A stretch of 64,000 nucleotides of DNA from Candidatus Desulfobacillus denitrificans. GTDB taxonomy: Bacteria > Pseudomonadota > Gammaproteobacteria > Burkholderiales > Rhodocyclaceae. Shown in pieces: positions 51,269 to 58,654 of the stretch; within the stretch, counting starts at the first letter, position 1, and the number at the start of each line of letters is the position of its first letter. Under the pieces are notes generated by a model. It was given only the letters and a program-made list of their open reading frames with translations, ran no database searches and was not told the DNA's origin. The stretch is taken from the NCBI GenBank assembly GCA_017347485.1, contig AP021857.1, forward strand, positions 2,833,390 through 2,897,389, given 5' to 3'. Position numbers and translations under genes: made by a program.

Positions 51269-52428
51269 GCTTTCCCGGCCAGCGCCGGCAGCAGCATTGG
51301 CGGCACGACCTCGACATTGGTCGCCAGCGGATAGGGTTCCAGCACCGGCGCCACCACGTAGGCCTGCGCCAATCCCAGGTCCTCGCAGGCTTGCCAGAAT
51401 CCCCTGGACGGTTTCGGCGCGCCGGACAGCTTGACCTCGTAGCCCACGCGCCGGTCCCCGGCGCTGACCACGAGGTCCATCTCCGCGCCCGCCGCCGTAC
51501 GGTAGAAGGAAAATTCGGCGTAAGGCGGCGCCGCGCCGATGATCTGCTCGATCACGAAGCCTTCCCACGACGGCCCGGCAATCGGGTGCCCCATCAGGTC
51601 ATCCGTCGCCGGTATGCCGAGCAGAGCGTGGAGAATTCCGCTGTCGCGCACGTATACCTTGGGCGATTTCACCAGGCGTTTGCCGATGTTGATGAAATGC
51701 GGCTCCAGCCGGCGCAGCATCATGGTGTCCACCAGCGTGTCGAGGTAGCGCCCCGCTGTGGTATGGGCGACGCCGCCCAGGCTGGCCCCCAGTTGCGAGG
51801 CATTGAACAGCTGGCCCTGCAGGTGGGCGCACATGCGCCAGAAGCGGCGCAGCGTCTCGGCCGGCACGGTGACGCCAAGCTGCGGGAGGTCTCGCGCCAG
51901 GAAAGTCTGGATGAAATCGCTGCGCCAGATGAAGGAAGCGGTATCGTCGGGCGCCGTGAAGGCGGGCGGGAAGCCGCCGCGCAGCCAGAGCGAAGCCGTG
52001 CCGACGGGTCCGCCGCCGACCTCCTCCGCCAGCAGGGGCGCCAGTTCCAGGTAGGCTATCCGCCCGGCCAGCGACTCCGAACTCTGACGCAGCAGGCGCC
52101 CGCTCGCCGAGCCGAGCAACAGGAAGCGGCCGGGCCGGCGCTCGGCATCGATCTCCGGGCGCAGGGCGGCGAAGATCTCCGGCATGGTCTGCACTTCGTC
52201 GAGCACCACCAGGCGCTGCCGATGGCGCGCGAAGAACGCAGCCGGATTGGCCAGACGGGCGCGATCCGCCTCGCGCTCCAGGTCCAGCACCATGGCGCCG
52301 GGCGCCTCGGCCGCGAGCTGCAGGGCCAGCGTCGTCTTGCCCGCCTGGCGCGGCCCGAGAAGGGCCACCGCCGGTTGCATGGCCAGGCGCTGGCGCAGGG
52401 TGGTAAGGAGTTTTCGGGCGTACATCAT
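51265..52428 (-). CDS. DUF4143-type AAA ATPase A
   Basis: 387 residues. Walker A is [13 protein letters not shown] (G25-T32) and Walker B is RLVVLDEVQ (D77, E78). The family arrangement of an N-terminal AAA domain plus C-terminal DUF4143 nuclease-like domain is seen in [14 protein letters not shown] and VGYEVKLSG, which resemble the ExK part of PD-(D/E)xK nucleases. Such genes are common in mobile or defense-like loci but have no agreed function. It is only moderately similar to ATPase B at 54.1 kb. A palindrome lies just before its start. Confidence 0.85.
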   Translation of the reverse strand: MMYARKLLTTLRQRLAMQPAVALLGPRQAGKTTLALQLAAEAPGAMVLDLEREADRARLANPAAFFARHRQRLVVLDEVQTMPEIFAALRPEIDAERRPGRFLLLGSASGRLLRQSSESLAGRIAYLELAPLLAEEVGGGPVGTASLWLRGGFPPAFTAPDDTASFIWRSDFIQTFLARDLPQLGVTVPAETLRRFWRMCAHLQGQLFNASQLGASLGGVAHTTAGRYLDTLVDTMMLRRLEPHFINIGKRLVKSPKVYVRDSGILHALLGIPATDDLMGHPIAGPSWEGFVIEQIIGAAPPYAEFSFYRTAAGAEMDLVVSAGDRRVGYEVKLSGAPKPSRGFWQACEDLGLAQAYVVAPVLEPYPLATNVEVVPPMLLPALAGKA

Positions 52429-52433
52429 TGCAT

Positions 52434-52454
52434 TTTGAGCGATTGATGCTCAAA
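52434..52454. promoter_or_regulatory. Palindromic operator-like site before ATPase A
   Basis: TTTGAGC / GCTCAAA arms (7 bp) with a GATTGAT spacer lie 5 nt upstream of the ATPase A start. This resembles an autoregulatory operator. It differs in sequence from the site before ATPase B. Confidence 0.5.
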
Positions 52455-52496
52455 TAGCAAGTTTATTCGTTCCTTGCCGGAGGGGGCGGAATATGT

Positions 52497-52673
52497 GGGG
52501 GGTTCCTCGTCGGCTACGGCACCGTGCGCTTCGTCGCCGAATTCTTCCGCGAGCCGGACGCCGGCATCTTCGGCCTCAGCTACACGATCAGCATGGGGCA
52601 GTGGCTGAGTCTGCCGATGATCGTGGCCGGCGCAGTGATGCTGGCTTGGGCGAGAAAAGCCGCCTCCAGGTAG
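52497..52673 (+). pseudogene. lgt: lgt 3'-end fragment, copy 2
   Basis: Reads [20 protein letters not shown], then [20 protein letters not shown] and [17 protein letters not shown], ending in TAG: the last ~58 residues of Lgt, diverged from copy 1 (for example GQW for GQR and a different tail). It has no start or upstream part. It lies between ATPase A and the IS/ATPase B unit. It looks like a tail carried in by an inserted module, not a simple duplication of copy 1. Confidence 0.85.
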
Positions 52674-52693
52674 GATAGTAAATCTTTACAGAT

Positions 52694-54076
52694 GTTAGGA
52701 GTTTCTAATCTGTCCGGTTTTGTAGCACGCAATCTGTCCGGTTGTCATATTGCCCCCAAGGGGGTGCGAGATGAGGCGGACGGAGCTGCTACAGGAGATC
52801 CGGAAGATGAGGTTCGAAGAAGCGTATGAGGGATGGAACGGGGGGCGGTTGAGCCAGGCGGAAGCGGCGCAGATGCTGGGCATGTGCGAGCGCAGTTTTC
52901 GGCGGCATTTGGTTCGCTACGAAGCGGAAGGGCTGGAGGGTCTGATCGACAAGCGGCTGCGGCAGGCTCTGAGCCGACGCGCGCCGGCCGACGAGGTGGC
53001 TGCCCTGGTCGATCGCTACCGAGACCGGCACAAGGGCTGGAACGTCAAGCACTTCCACAGCTGGTACCGGCGCAGCGGCGGCAAGCGGAGCTACAGCTGG
53101 GTCAAGCAGCGTCTGCAGGAAGCGAATCTGGTACCCCGGATGCAGAAGCGCGGCGCGCACCGCAAGCGGCGGGTGCGCAGCCCGGTCGTGGGCATGATGA
53201 TCCACCAGGACGGCAGCCGGCATGAATGGGTTGCCGGTCAGGAGTGGGACCTGATCGTCACCATGGATGATGCGACCGGCGAACACTATTCGATGTTCTT
53301 CGTCGAGGAGGAAGGCACGGCGAGCAGCTTCCGTGGCGTGAGGGAAGTGATTGCCGACCACGGTTTGTTCAGCTCGTTCTACAGCGACCGAGGCACGCAC
53401 TACTGGATCACGCCGGAGGCGGGCGGCAAGGTCGACAAAGGCAAACTTACCCAGTTTGGCCGCGCCATGAAGCAGCTGGGCATCAGCATGATCCCGGCCT
53501 ACTCGCCGGAGGCGCGAGGGCGCTCGGAGCGGGCCTTTGGTACGCACCAGGGGCGCCTGCCGCAGGAACTGGCGCTGGCTGGCATCACGAGCCTGGCCCA
53601 GGCCAATGAGTACCTTGCCAAGGTCTATTTGCCGGCATTCAACGCCGAGTTTGCCCAGCCCGCCATGGAGGAGGGGTCGGCCTTCGTGCCGTGGGTCGGC
53701 GCCAGCCTGGACGACATCCTGTGCGAACAGTACGAACGCACGGTGCGCAGCGACAACTGCGTTCACTTTGACGGACTGGTCCTGCAGATTCCGGCGACCC
53801 GGCATCGCTGCCATTACGTCAAGGTGAAGGTCCAGGTGAAGCGCTACGCCAACGGCGCGATGGCGCTCTTCCACGGGCCGCGGGGGCTGGCCTACTTTGC
53901 ACCCGATGGCACGCCGATCACGGAGGACTTGCGACAGGCTGCCTGAACCGTCCGCCAGGCACGCCGTCGAGGGCGGGAAGCGGCTCCGGGCTACGCCCTG
54001 CGCCGCTTCCCGCCCTCGATAGAAAAAGCGGACAATTCACGTGCTACAGAACCGGACAGTTCTAAAAACCTGCAAC
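52694..54076 (+). mobile_element. IS1202-type insertion sequence with 19-bp target repeats
   Basis: 1383 bp. Both outer ends begin GTT when read inward. Imperfect terminal inverted repeats of about 37 bp share TGTCCGGTT and TGTAGCACG. The element is flanked by 19-bp direct repeats ATAGTAAATCTTTACAGAT at 52675-52693 and 54077-54095. Such long target repeats fit the IS1202 group of ISNCY. It split the operator region of ATPase B. One transposase gene fills it. Confidence 0.88.
52771..53946 (+). CDS. DDE transposase of the IS1202/ISNCY group
   Basis: 391 residues. An N-terminal helix-turn-helix (GGRLSQAEAAQMLGMCERSFRRHLVRYEAEGLEGLIDKR) is followed by an rve-type integrase core with D in LIVTMDDATGEHY, D in FYSDRGTHYW and E in SPEARGRSERAFGTHQGRLPQEL. 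The frame is intact and the catalytic residues are present. The ATG at 52771 has a GGGGGTG site; a TTG at 52750 is less likely. Confidence 0.9.
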   Translation: MRRTELLQEIRKMRFEEAYEGWNGGRLSQAEAAQMLGMCERSFRRHLVRYEAEGLEGLIDKRLRQALSRRAPADEVAALVDRYRDRHKGWNVKHFHSWYRRSGGKRSYSWVKQRLQEANLVPRMQKRGAHRKRRVRSPVVGMMIHQDGSRHEWVAGQEWDLIVTMDDATGEHYSMFFVEEEGTASSFRGVREVIADHGLFSSFYSDRGTHYWITPEAGGKVDKGKLTQFGRAMKQLGISMIPAYSPEARGRSERAFGTHQGRLPQELALAGITSLAQANEYLAKVYLPAFNAEFAQPAMEEGSAFVPWVGASLDDILCEQYERTVRSDNCVHFDGLVLQIPATRHRCHYVKVKVQVKRYANGAMALFHGPRGLAYFAPDGTPITEDLRQAA

Positions 54077-54085
54077 ATAGTAAAT

Positions 54086-54122
54086 CTTTACAGATTGACG
54101 ATTACATCATCAATCTGTAAAG
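54086..54122. promoter_or_regulatory. Long palindrome before ATPase B (operator-like)
   Basis: Perfect 13-bp arms CTTTACAGATTGA (54086-54098) and TCAATCTGTAAAG (54110-54122) with an 11-nt centre lie 7 nt before the ATPase B start. A near copy occurs at 56253-56289 after the last lgt tail. The IS1202-type element inserted at its edge, duplicating part of it. It is likely the control site of ATPase B. Confidence 0.65.
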
Positions 54123-54129
54123 TTTCCGC

Positions 54130-55293
54130 ATGTTCCGCCGCAACCTCGAACCTACTCTGCGCCGCCTCGCGGGCTTTTTCCCCGTGGTGGCCATCACCGG
54201 GCCGCGCCAGTCGGGGAAAACCACGCTCGCCCGCGCCGTGTTCGCGGACAAGCCCTACGTCTCCCTGGAAGACCCGGCCGAGCGCGCCTTCGCCGCGACG
54301 GACGCGCGCGGATTCCTGGCGCGCTTTCCCGGCGGCGCCGTGTTCGACGAGGCCCAGCGCTGGCCCGATCTCTTTTCCTGGCTGCAGGGAATCGTCGATG
54401 CCGATCGCACGCCGGGCCGCTTCGTGCTTACCGGCTCGCAGCAGTTCGGCCTGCTGGCCGGCGTCACCCAGTCGCTCGCCGGGCGCGTCGCCATGACCCA
54501 GCTCCTGCCGCTGGCGCTCGACGAATTGCCGGCGCTGCCCGCCTCGGCCGACCCGATGATCGGCGCCGGCGGCTATCCCATCCTCCACGCGCAGGGCATT
54601 CCCGCCGCCGAATGGTTCTCCAGCTACGTCGCCACCTATGTCGAGCGCGACGTGCGGCAGCTGCTCGGCGTGCAGGACCTGTCGGCCTTCCAGCGCTTCC
54701 TGCGCCTGTGCGCCGCCCGCACCGGCCAGATGCTCAATCTCTCCGCGGTGGCGGGCGAGGCCGGCATCGCCCACAGCACCGCGCGGGCCTGGCTCTCGAT
54801 CCTCGATGCGAGCTACATCGTGATGCTGCTGCCGCCCTATCACCGCAATTTCGGCAAGCGCCTGGTCAAGACGCCGAAGCTGTATTTCGTCGACAGCGGC
54901 CTGGCGTGCTGGCTGCTGGGCATCCGTTCGGCCGAGCAGCTCGCCCTGCACCCCTTGCGCGGCGCGCTGTTCGAGACCCTCGTCGTCGGCGAATTCTTCA
55001 AGGCGCGCTTCCACGCCGGGCAGCCCGCCGACCTGTATTTCTGGCGCGACAACGGCGGCAACGAAGCCGACATCGTGTTCGAACGCGAGGGACGGCTGCA
55101 GACGGTGGAAATCAAGTCGGGCGCCACGGTGACGCAGGACTACATCCGCGCCGGACTCAAGAGCGCGCGCTTCGCCGCGGGAGAAGCGCATGCGCCCTGG
55201 CTGATCTACGGCGGCAACGACCGCTATGCCCGCAGCGGTGTCGAAGTCATCGGCTGGCGCGACGTGCCGCGGATGCTGCGGGAGGCGGGATGA
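54130..55293 (+). CDS. DUF4143-type AAA ATPase B
   Basis: 387 residues. Walker A is ITGPRQSGKTTLA (G24-T31) and Walker B is GGAVFDEAQ (D73, E74). The C-terminal NGGNEADIVF and LQTVEIKSGATV give the nuclease-like D and ExK residues of DUF4143. The pair with ATPase A suggests related but separately acquired modules. Its stop lies inside the 60-bp sequence shared with copy 4 of the lgt tail. The function is unknown. Confidence 0.87.
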   Translation: MFRRNLEPTLRRLAGFFPVVAITGPRQSGKTTLARAVFADKPYVSLEDPAERAFAATDARGFLARFPGGAVFDEAQRWPDLFSWLQGIVDADRTPGRFVLTGSQQFGLLAGVTQSLAGRVAMTQLLPLALDELPALPASADPMIGAGGYPILHAQGIPAAEWFSSYVATYVERDVRQLLGVQDLSAFQRFLRLCAARTGQMLNLSAVAGEAGIAHSTARAWLSILDASYIVMLLPPYHRNFGKRLVKTPKLYFVDSGLACWLLGIRSAEQLALHPLRGALFETLVVGEFFKARFHAGQPADLYFWRDNGGNEADIVFEREGRLQTVEIKSGATVTQDYIRAGLKSARFAAGEAHAPWLIYGGNDRYARSGVEVIGWRDVPRMLREAG

Positions 55294-55344
55294 ACAGGGC
55301 CAATGGCTATCGCTGCCGATGATCGCCGCCGGCGTGGCGATGCC
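55285..55344 (+). repeat. lgt: lgt 3'-end fragment, copy 3 (60-bp repeat)
   Basis: 60 bp that repeat at 56162-56221 with one mismatch. In the lgt frame it reads [16 protein letters not shown] and then breaks into unrelated sequence. The stop of ATPase B is inside it. It marks the right edge of the ATPase B module. A small inverted repeat (GCCACCT / AGGTGGC, 55342-55358) follows. Confidence 0.85.
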
Positions 55345-55450
55345 ACCTTCCAGGTGGCTCGTATATGGCGGTCGCTGACACTCCCGGCCGATCCAGGATT
55401 TACCTGCCGTGACTGACTGATGCACCGCCCTTGCGGTCGGGATATTGTCT

Positions 55451-55780
55451 TCAGACGTGGGCGTGATGCTCGGGCTCGACAGAAAGCCTGAGTCCAACGG
55501 TCTTGAGCACCGCCAGCAAGGTCTTGAGGGTGGGGTTCCCCTTCGGCGAAAGCGTGCGGTAGAGCGTCTCGCGGCTGACGCCGGCCTCAGCGGCCACAGC
55601 ACCCAGACCGCCATAAGCTTCCGCTACGGTGCGCAGCGCGAGAAGACCCGCCGCACGATCCTCGGGATCATCCAGCGATTCCATCGCGGCTTTCAGGTAT
55701 TCCACCGCCAGTGTGCGGTCCGCGCGCAGTTCCGCGAGTTCCGCATCGTGATGCGATACCGTTCCCTTGAGTTTACTCAT
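55451..55780 (-). CDS. HigA-like antitoxin (XRE-type DNA-binding)
   Basis: 109 residues from the ATG at 55780. The C-terminal helix-turn-helix (GLGAVAAEAGVSRETLYRTLSPKGNPTLKTLLAVLKTVGLRLSV) is that of probable addiction-module antidote proteins. It follows the toxin gene with a 4-nt overlap, the toxin-first order of hig-type systems. It likely binds the toxin and represses the palindromic promoter region upstream. Confidence 0.85.
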   Translation of the reverse strand: MSKLKGTVSHHDAELAELRADRTLAVEYLKAAMESLDDPEDRAAGLLALRTVAEAYGGLGAVAAEAGVSRETLYRTLSPKGNPTLKTLLAVLKTVGLRLSVEPEHHAHV

Positions 55781-56100
55781 GCTTGCCTCCGCTTCCATTC
55801 CGACCACAGTTCCTTTGCCCGTTTGATATCACCGGGCTGACTGTCCTTGTCACCGCCACACAACAGCAGCACCACCGCTTTCCCGTGCCGGCCGCAGTAG
55901 ACCCGATAACCGGCACCAACATGAATGCGCAGTTCGATGACGCCCTCGCCGACCGGCGCGCTGTCGCCGAAGTTGCCCGATTGCACCTGCCGCAAGCGAA
56001 CCCGGATTCGGGCCTGCGCCACCTTGTCGCGCAAGGTGTTGAGCCAGTCGGAAAAAGGTTCGCGCCCGTCTTCGCACTGGTACCGTAACAGTTCGAACAT
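55777..56100 (-). CDS. RelE/HigB-like toxin of a type II toxin-antitoxin pair
   Basis: 107 residues of the phage-derived Gp49/HigB-like (RelE superfamily) killer family: REPFSDWLNTLRDKVAQARIRVRLRQVQSGNFGDSAPVGEGVIELRIHVGAGYRVYCGRHG ... VVLLLCGGDKDSQPGDIKRAKELW. These are usually ribosome-dependent mRNA interferases. It lies upstream of and overlaps its antitoxin. The frame is intact. Confidence 0.87.
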   Translation of the reverse strand: MFELLRYQCEDGREPFSDWLNTLRDKVAQARIRVRLRQVQSGNFGDSAPVGEGVIELRIHVGAGYRVYCGRHGKAVVLLLCGGDKDSQPGDIKRAKELWSEWKRRQA

Positions 56101-56109
56101 GCGGCGATT

Positions 56110-56136
56110 GTAGCTTAAAAGCTACTTACAGGTAAG
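56110..56136 (-). promoter_or_regulatory. Two adjacent palindromes before the toxin-antitoxin genes
   Basis: GTAGCTT-AA-AAGCTAC (56110-56125) and CTTAC-AG-GTAAG (56125-56136) are perfect inverted repeats 9 nt upstream of the toxin ATG. They are good candidates for autoregulation by the antitoxin. Confidence 0.55.
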
Positions 56137-56161
56137 CGATTGAGCGAAGCCTTGGCCGACA

Positions 56162-56252
56162 GCGGGATGAACAGGGCCAATGGCTGTCGCTGCCGATGAT
56201 CGCCGCCGGCGTGGCGATGCCGGTCTGGTCGAAGAAAGCTGCGGCCAAATAG
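56162..56252 (+). pseudogene. lgt: lgt 3'-end fragment, copy 4
   Basis: Reads [20 protein letters not shown], then KKAAAK, and ends in TAG. The first 60 bp match copy 3 except one base. It is directly followed by a near copy of the ATPase B palindrome. It marks the right edge of the toxin-antitoxin module. Confidence 0.87.
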
Positions 56253-56289
56253 CTTTACGGATTGGCGATTACATCGTCAGTCCGTAAAG
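56253..56289. repeat. Orphan copy of the ATPase B palindrome
   Basis: CTTTACGGATTG and CAGTCCGTAAAG arms around a GCGATTACATCGT centre match the site at 54086-54122 at most positions. No ATPase gene follows, so this is a remnant of another lgt-tail/operator/ATPase unit whose coding part has been lost. Confidence 0.7.
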
Positions 56290-56389
56290 TGCATCCAAAG
56301 CCAATCGAATCAAGGTCGCAGGAAAAGACAGTCTGCGCAGGACGGTGAGAGCGAACTTCCGACCCTGAGCGGACTCTTGAATACACCGA

Positions 56390-57583
56390 CCTTGCGCGAC
56401 TTTATGCGCAAGGCCGGTGGAATGATGAGCTGGGCCTACGGCGACACATAAGTTATGTGACCCCCAGCGCACGTTTGAGTTGATTTCGATGTTCAACGTA
56501 TTCCGCCCATGATGCTCCTGCATTCGAAAGCATGTCAGTCAGCACGGTAAAGGCGTACCCCTGTAGTTCGCGAAACAATGCGGTGCGGTCCTTGAAGCTT
56601 GGGAGCAGCTCAGGAAGTAGCTTTCCGTTATGAACAATAAGAGTCCTGAGTCCGAGTTGCTTGCCTGACGTATCTTCAATCGAGGTCAACTCGCGAAATC
56701 GTTCGCATAAACGCAGGTAGCTTGTCTTGTCACCAGCGGAATGGCAGGAAATGTCACCCTTAATTTTCTTCCAGTTTTGATATTCATCAGGACTTGCTAG
56801 AAACTCAAATAACGTCATTAAGCGAGAAAACTTGATCGTTTCGTTGGACGAGTTCAGCGCCTCTGAATACAGCGACAGCCCGTGGAGCACCACACCTGCG
56901 ACCTCCCCGTCGTTAGCACTTGGAAGCACCAATTGTGGGTTACCGTCTAGTTCTAGCCCAAGCCCTCGGACAATTACCGAGCTCTCGACCGCAGCCCCGG
57001 CGATTAGATAGCTTTCGTGATCTTCTGGTGAATACAGCAATGCTCCTAGGTACTCTCTAGAGCCTTCCCATGAGCCGACTTGACCGGGAAGCGTATTGGG
57101 TAAGTCGAGCCGACAGTAGAACAGACGAATGATGTCGAGCGCCCGCTCTGCTTTTGAGGATAAGAGTTTAAGTAATGAAATGTCGTACTCGTGATTCGCT
57201 TCAAGAAATTCGTTCCAATCAATTTCGGCGTTAAACACAACAAGCGAGGAGCTGGAGAGAATCTCAACATCAAAGCCTGTTAAAGATGTTGAAATTTCGC
57301 GCAGCCCCTGCTCGCTATGTGCGATTAAATCTGCTCCTCCTCTGACACTATCGAGAGTCTTGTTAGGAATTGGACGCAATAACGTCGGGGCAAACGCTCC
57401 AGACGGAAAAAAATGAAATCCATTGATTGCGAATGGCTCGTAGAACAACAATCGAGTTAAAGGCATTACGACAAGCTTTTTCAGGCTCGGATTTGTCATC
57501 AAGCCTTCAATGAGTTCGCGCATCGGATCTCTAGTAGGCCCAACGTCTAAAATGAGCGGCCTCGCGTGGCTTTATGCGCAAGG
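56390..57583. repeat. Imperfect direct repeats bounding an AT-richer gene
   Basis: The 14-mer CTTTATGCGCAAGG occurs at 56400-56413 and at 57570-57583. Extended to about 24 bp (56390-56413 and 57560-57583) the copies differ at about four positions. Between them lies only the minus-strand gene 56453-57523. The pair may be attachment-site-like or target repeats left by insertion. Confidence 0.5.
56453..57523 (-). CDS. Unknown protein with a C-terminal HEPN-like Rx4H motif
   Basis: 356 residues, visibly richer in A+T than its neighbours, with codon use unlike the respiratory genes. The N-terminal two thirds are of unknown fold. The C-terminal region is helical and has R293-TLIV-H298-N in GLRTLIVHNGKLLPELLPSF, which fits the Rx4-6H motif of HEPN ribonucleases such as defense effectors of the ApeA kind. 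This is a motif match only. It is bounded by imperfect direct repeats and sits next to a toxin-antitoxin region, which supports a defense or abortive-infection role. The start at 57523 is not strongly supported by a ribosome site. Confidence 0.6.
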   Translation of the reverse strand: MRELIEGLMTNPSLKKLVVMPLTRLLFYEPFAINGFHFFPSGAFAPTLLRPIPNKTLDSVRGGADLIAHSEQGLREISTSLTGFDVEILSSSSLVVFNAEIDWNEFLEANHEYDISLLKLLSSKAERALDIIRLFYCRLDLPNTLPGQVGSWEGSREYLGALLYSPEDHESYLIAGAAVESSVIVRGLGLELDGNPQLVLPSANDGEVAGVVLHGLSLYSEALNSSNETIKFSRLMTLFEFLASPDEYQNWKKIKGDISCHSAGDKTSYLRLCERFRELTSIEDTSGKQLGLRTLIVHNGKLLPELLPSFKDRTALFRELQGYAFTVLTDMLSNAGASWAEYVEHRNQLKRALGVT

Positions 57584-57728
57584 ATGTTCAGGTGGTACAT
57601 GTGAACCTTGCCCCTCACCCTAACCTTCTCCTCGACCGCAAGGAGAGAAGAATATCTCACCGAAGAGACTTATTGTGCAGGGGCGGTTTCTTGAGCAGGT
57701 TCACGGAACTGAACACATCAATCGGATA

Positions 57729-58457
57729 CTATTTTCTTTGTGGTAACGCCGCCTGTTCCGCAGATCTTCTCGCAACTAACAGTTGTGCGCGTATAGCAGC
57801 GGTAATTGGGCTGTCGGTTTGAAATTCCTGCCACCTCGGGTCTTCTCGATCTTTTTTCATCGAAATTGCTAATTGTCTTTCAAGCTCAGGAACGTTGTAC
57901 CTGACCAATGCTGCTTCTAGTGCTTTGGCATACTGGTGTGTATCCTGTTGGCTCGAAGATGGGTCCGGAGTTGCTTGTATTTGTCTGGTTGCCGCTGAAG
58001 CAATGGCATTGCTACGCCGCACCTCTTCCCTAAGTTGATTAATTTCAAATTCCTTCTTTTCGATTGTTTGCCTTAATGAGGCAATCTCCTCTTCTTGTTG
58101 CGCTTCGACTATCTCAATAATTCTCTGCGCGATGATGGCATTGCCAATTGTCGCTCCGCTAGGGATTGGCAATTGAATCGCAGTGGGTGAAGTTTTAATG
58201 TGGCGTTCCATAAATCGAAGTAACAGGTCGCGTTCATCGGGGGCTAGTTTAGCGATTGTTTCTGACAATTCATTCTCCCAGTAACGAGAAGGATACTGGG
58301 GTAACAGTTGATGGTAGGGTTCAGAACGAGCTTCCGTCTTAGTATGCGTTGTAGTTGGTTTCTTGGCATCAGGAGCGTTCTGAGAGGAGCAGCCACCCGT
58401 TAGTGCAGAAATAGTAACGGCGAGGAGCAGTATACGATTTGACTTTCTCATAGACAT
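57729..58457 (-). CDS. Lipoprotein of unknown function with coiled coil
   Basis: 242 residues. A lipoprotein signal (ILLLAVTISALTGGCSSQ) with the lipobox LTGGC is followed by a soluble part and a likely coiled coil (EEEIASLRQTIEKKEFEINQLREEVRRSNAIAS). A GGGAGAGG site precedes the ATG at 58457. The base composition is AT-richer than the window average, as in the preceding gene. No family is recognized. The 200 nt on each side (57524-57728 and 58458-58646) hold no gene I can support. Confidence 0.6.
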   Translation of the reverse strand: MSMRKSNRILLLAVTISALTGGCSSQNAPDAKKPTTTHTKTEARSEPYHQLLPQYPSRYWENELSETIAKLAPDERDLLLRFMERHIKTSPTAIQLPIPSGATIGNAIIAQRIIEIVEAQQEEEIASLRQTIEKKEFEINQLREEVRRSNAIASAATRQIQATPDPSSSQQDTHQYAKALEAALVRYNVPELERQLAISMKKDREDPRWQEFQTDSPITAAIRAQLLVARRSAEQAALPQRK

Positions 58458-58654
58458 TTACCTCTCCCAAGGCATTCTGTTAGTTGCTCCAACTCGGGCA
58501 TCATAATCCAATTCGTCAGAGCTTAATCTTGCGGACAATACGAATGTCTGCTTGGGATGTACTACTGCGATAGCCCGCTCCTGGCCGAATGCGGCCTGCG
58601 GCCTATCCGTAAAAGAGCAGTTCGTCAGACCTCGCCGCAGCCTTCAAACCACCT

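Noticed and set aside
55342..55358. Small inverted repeat GCCACCT / AGGTGGC as a terminator of ATPase B
   Set aside because: The stem is short and no T-run follows; it may be incidental within the broken lgt-tail junction.
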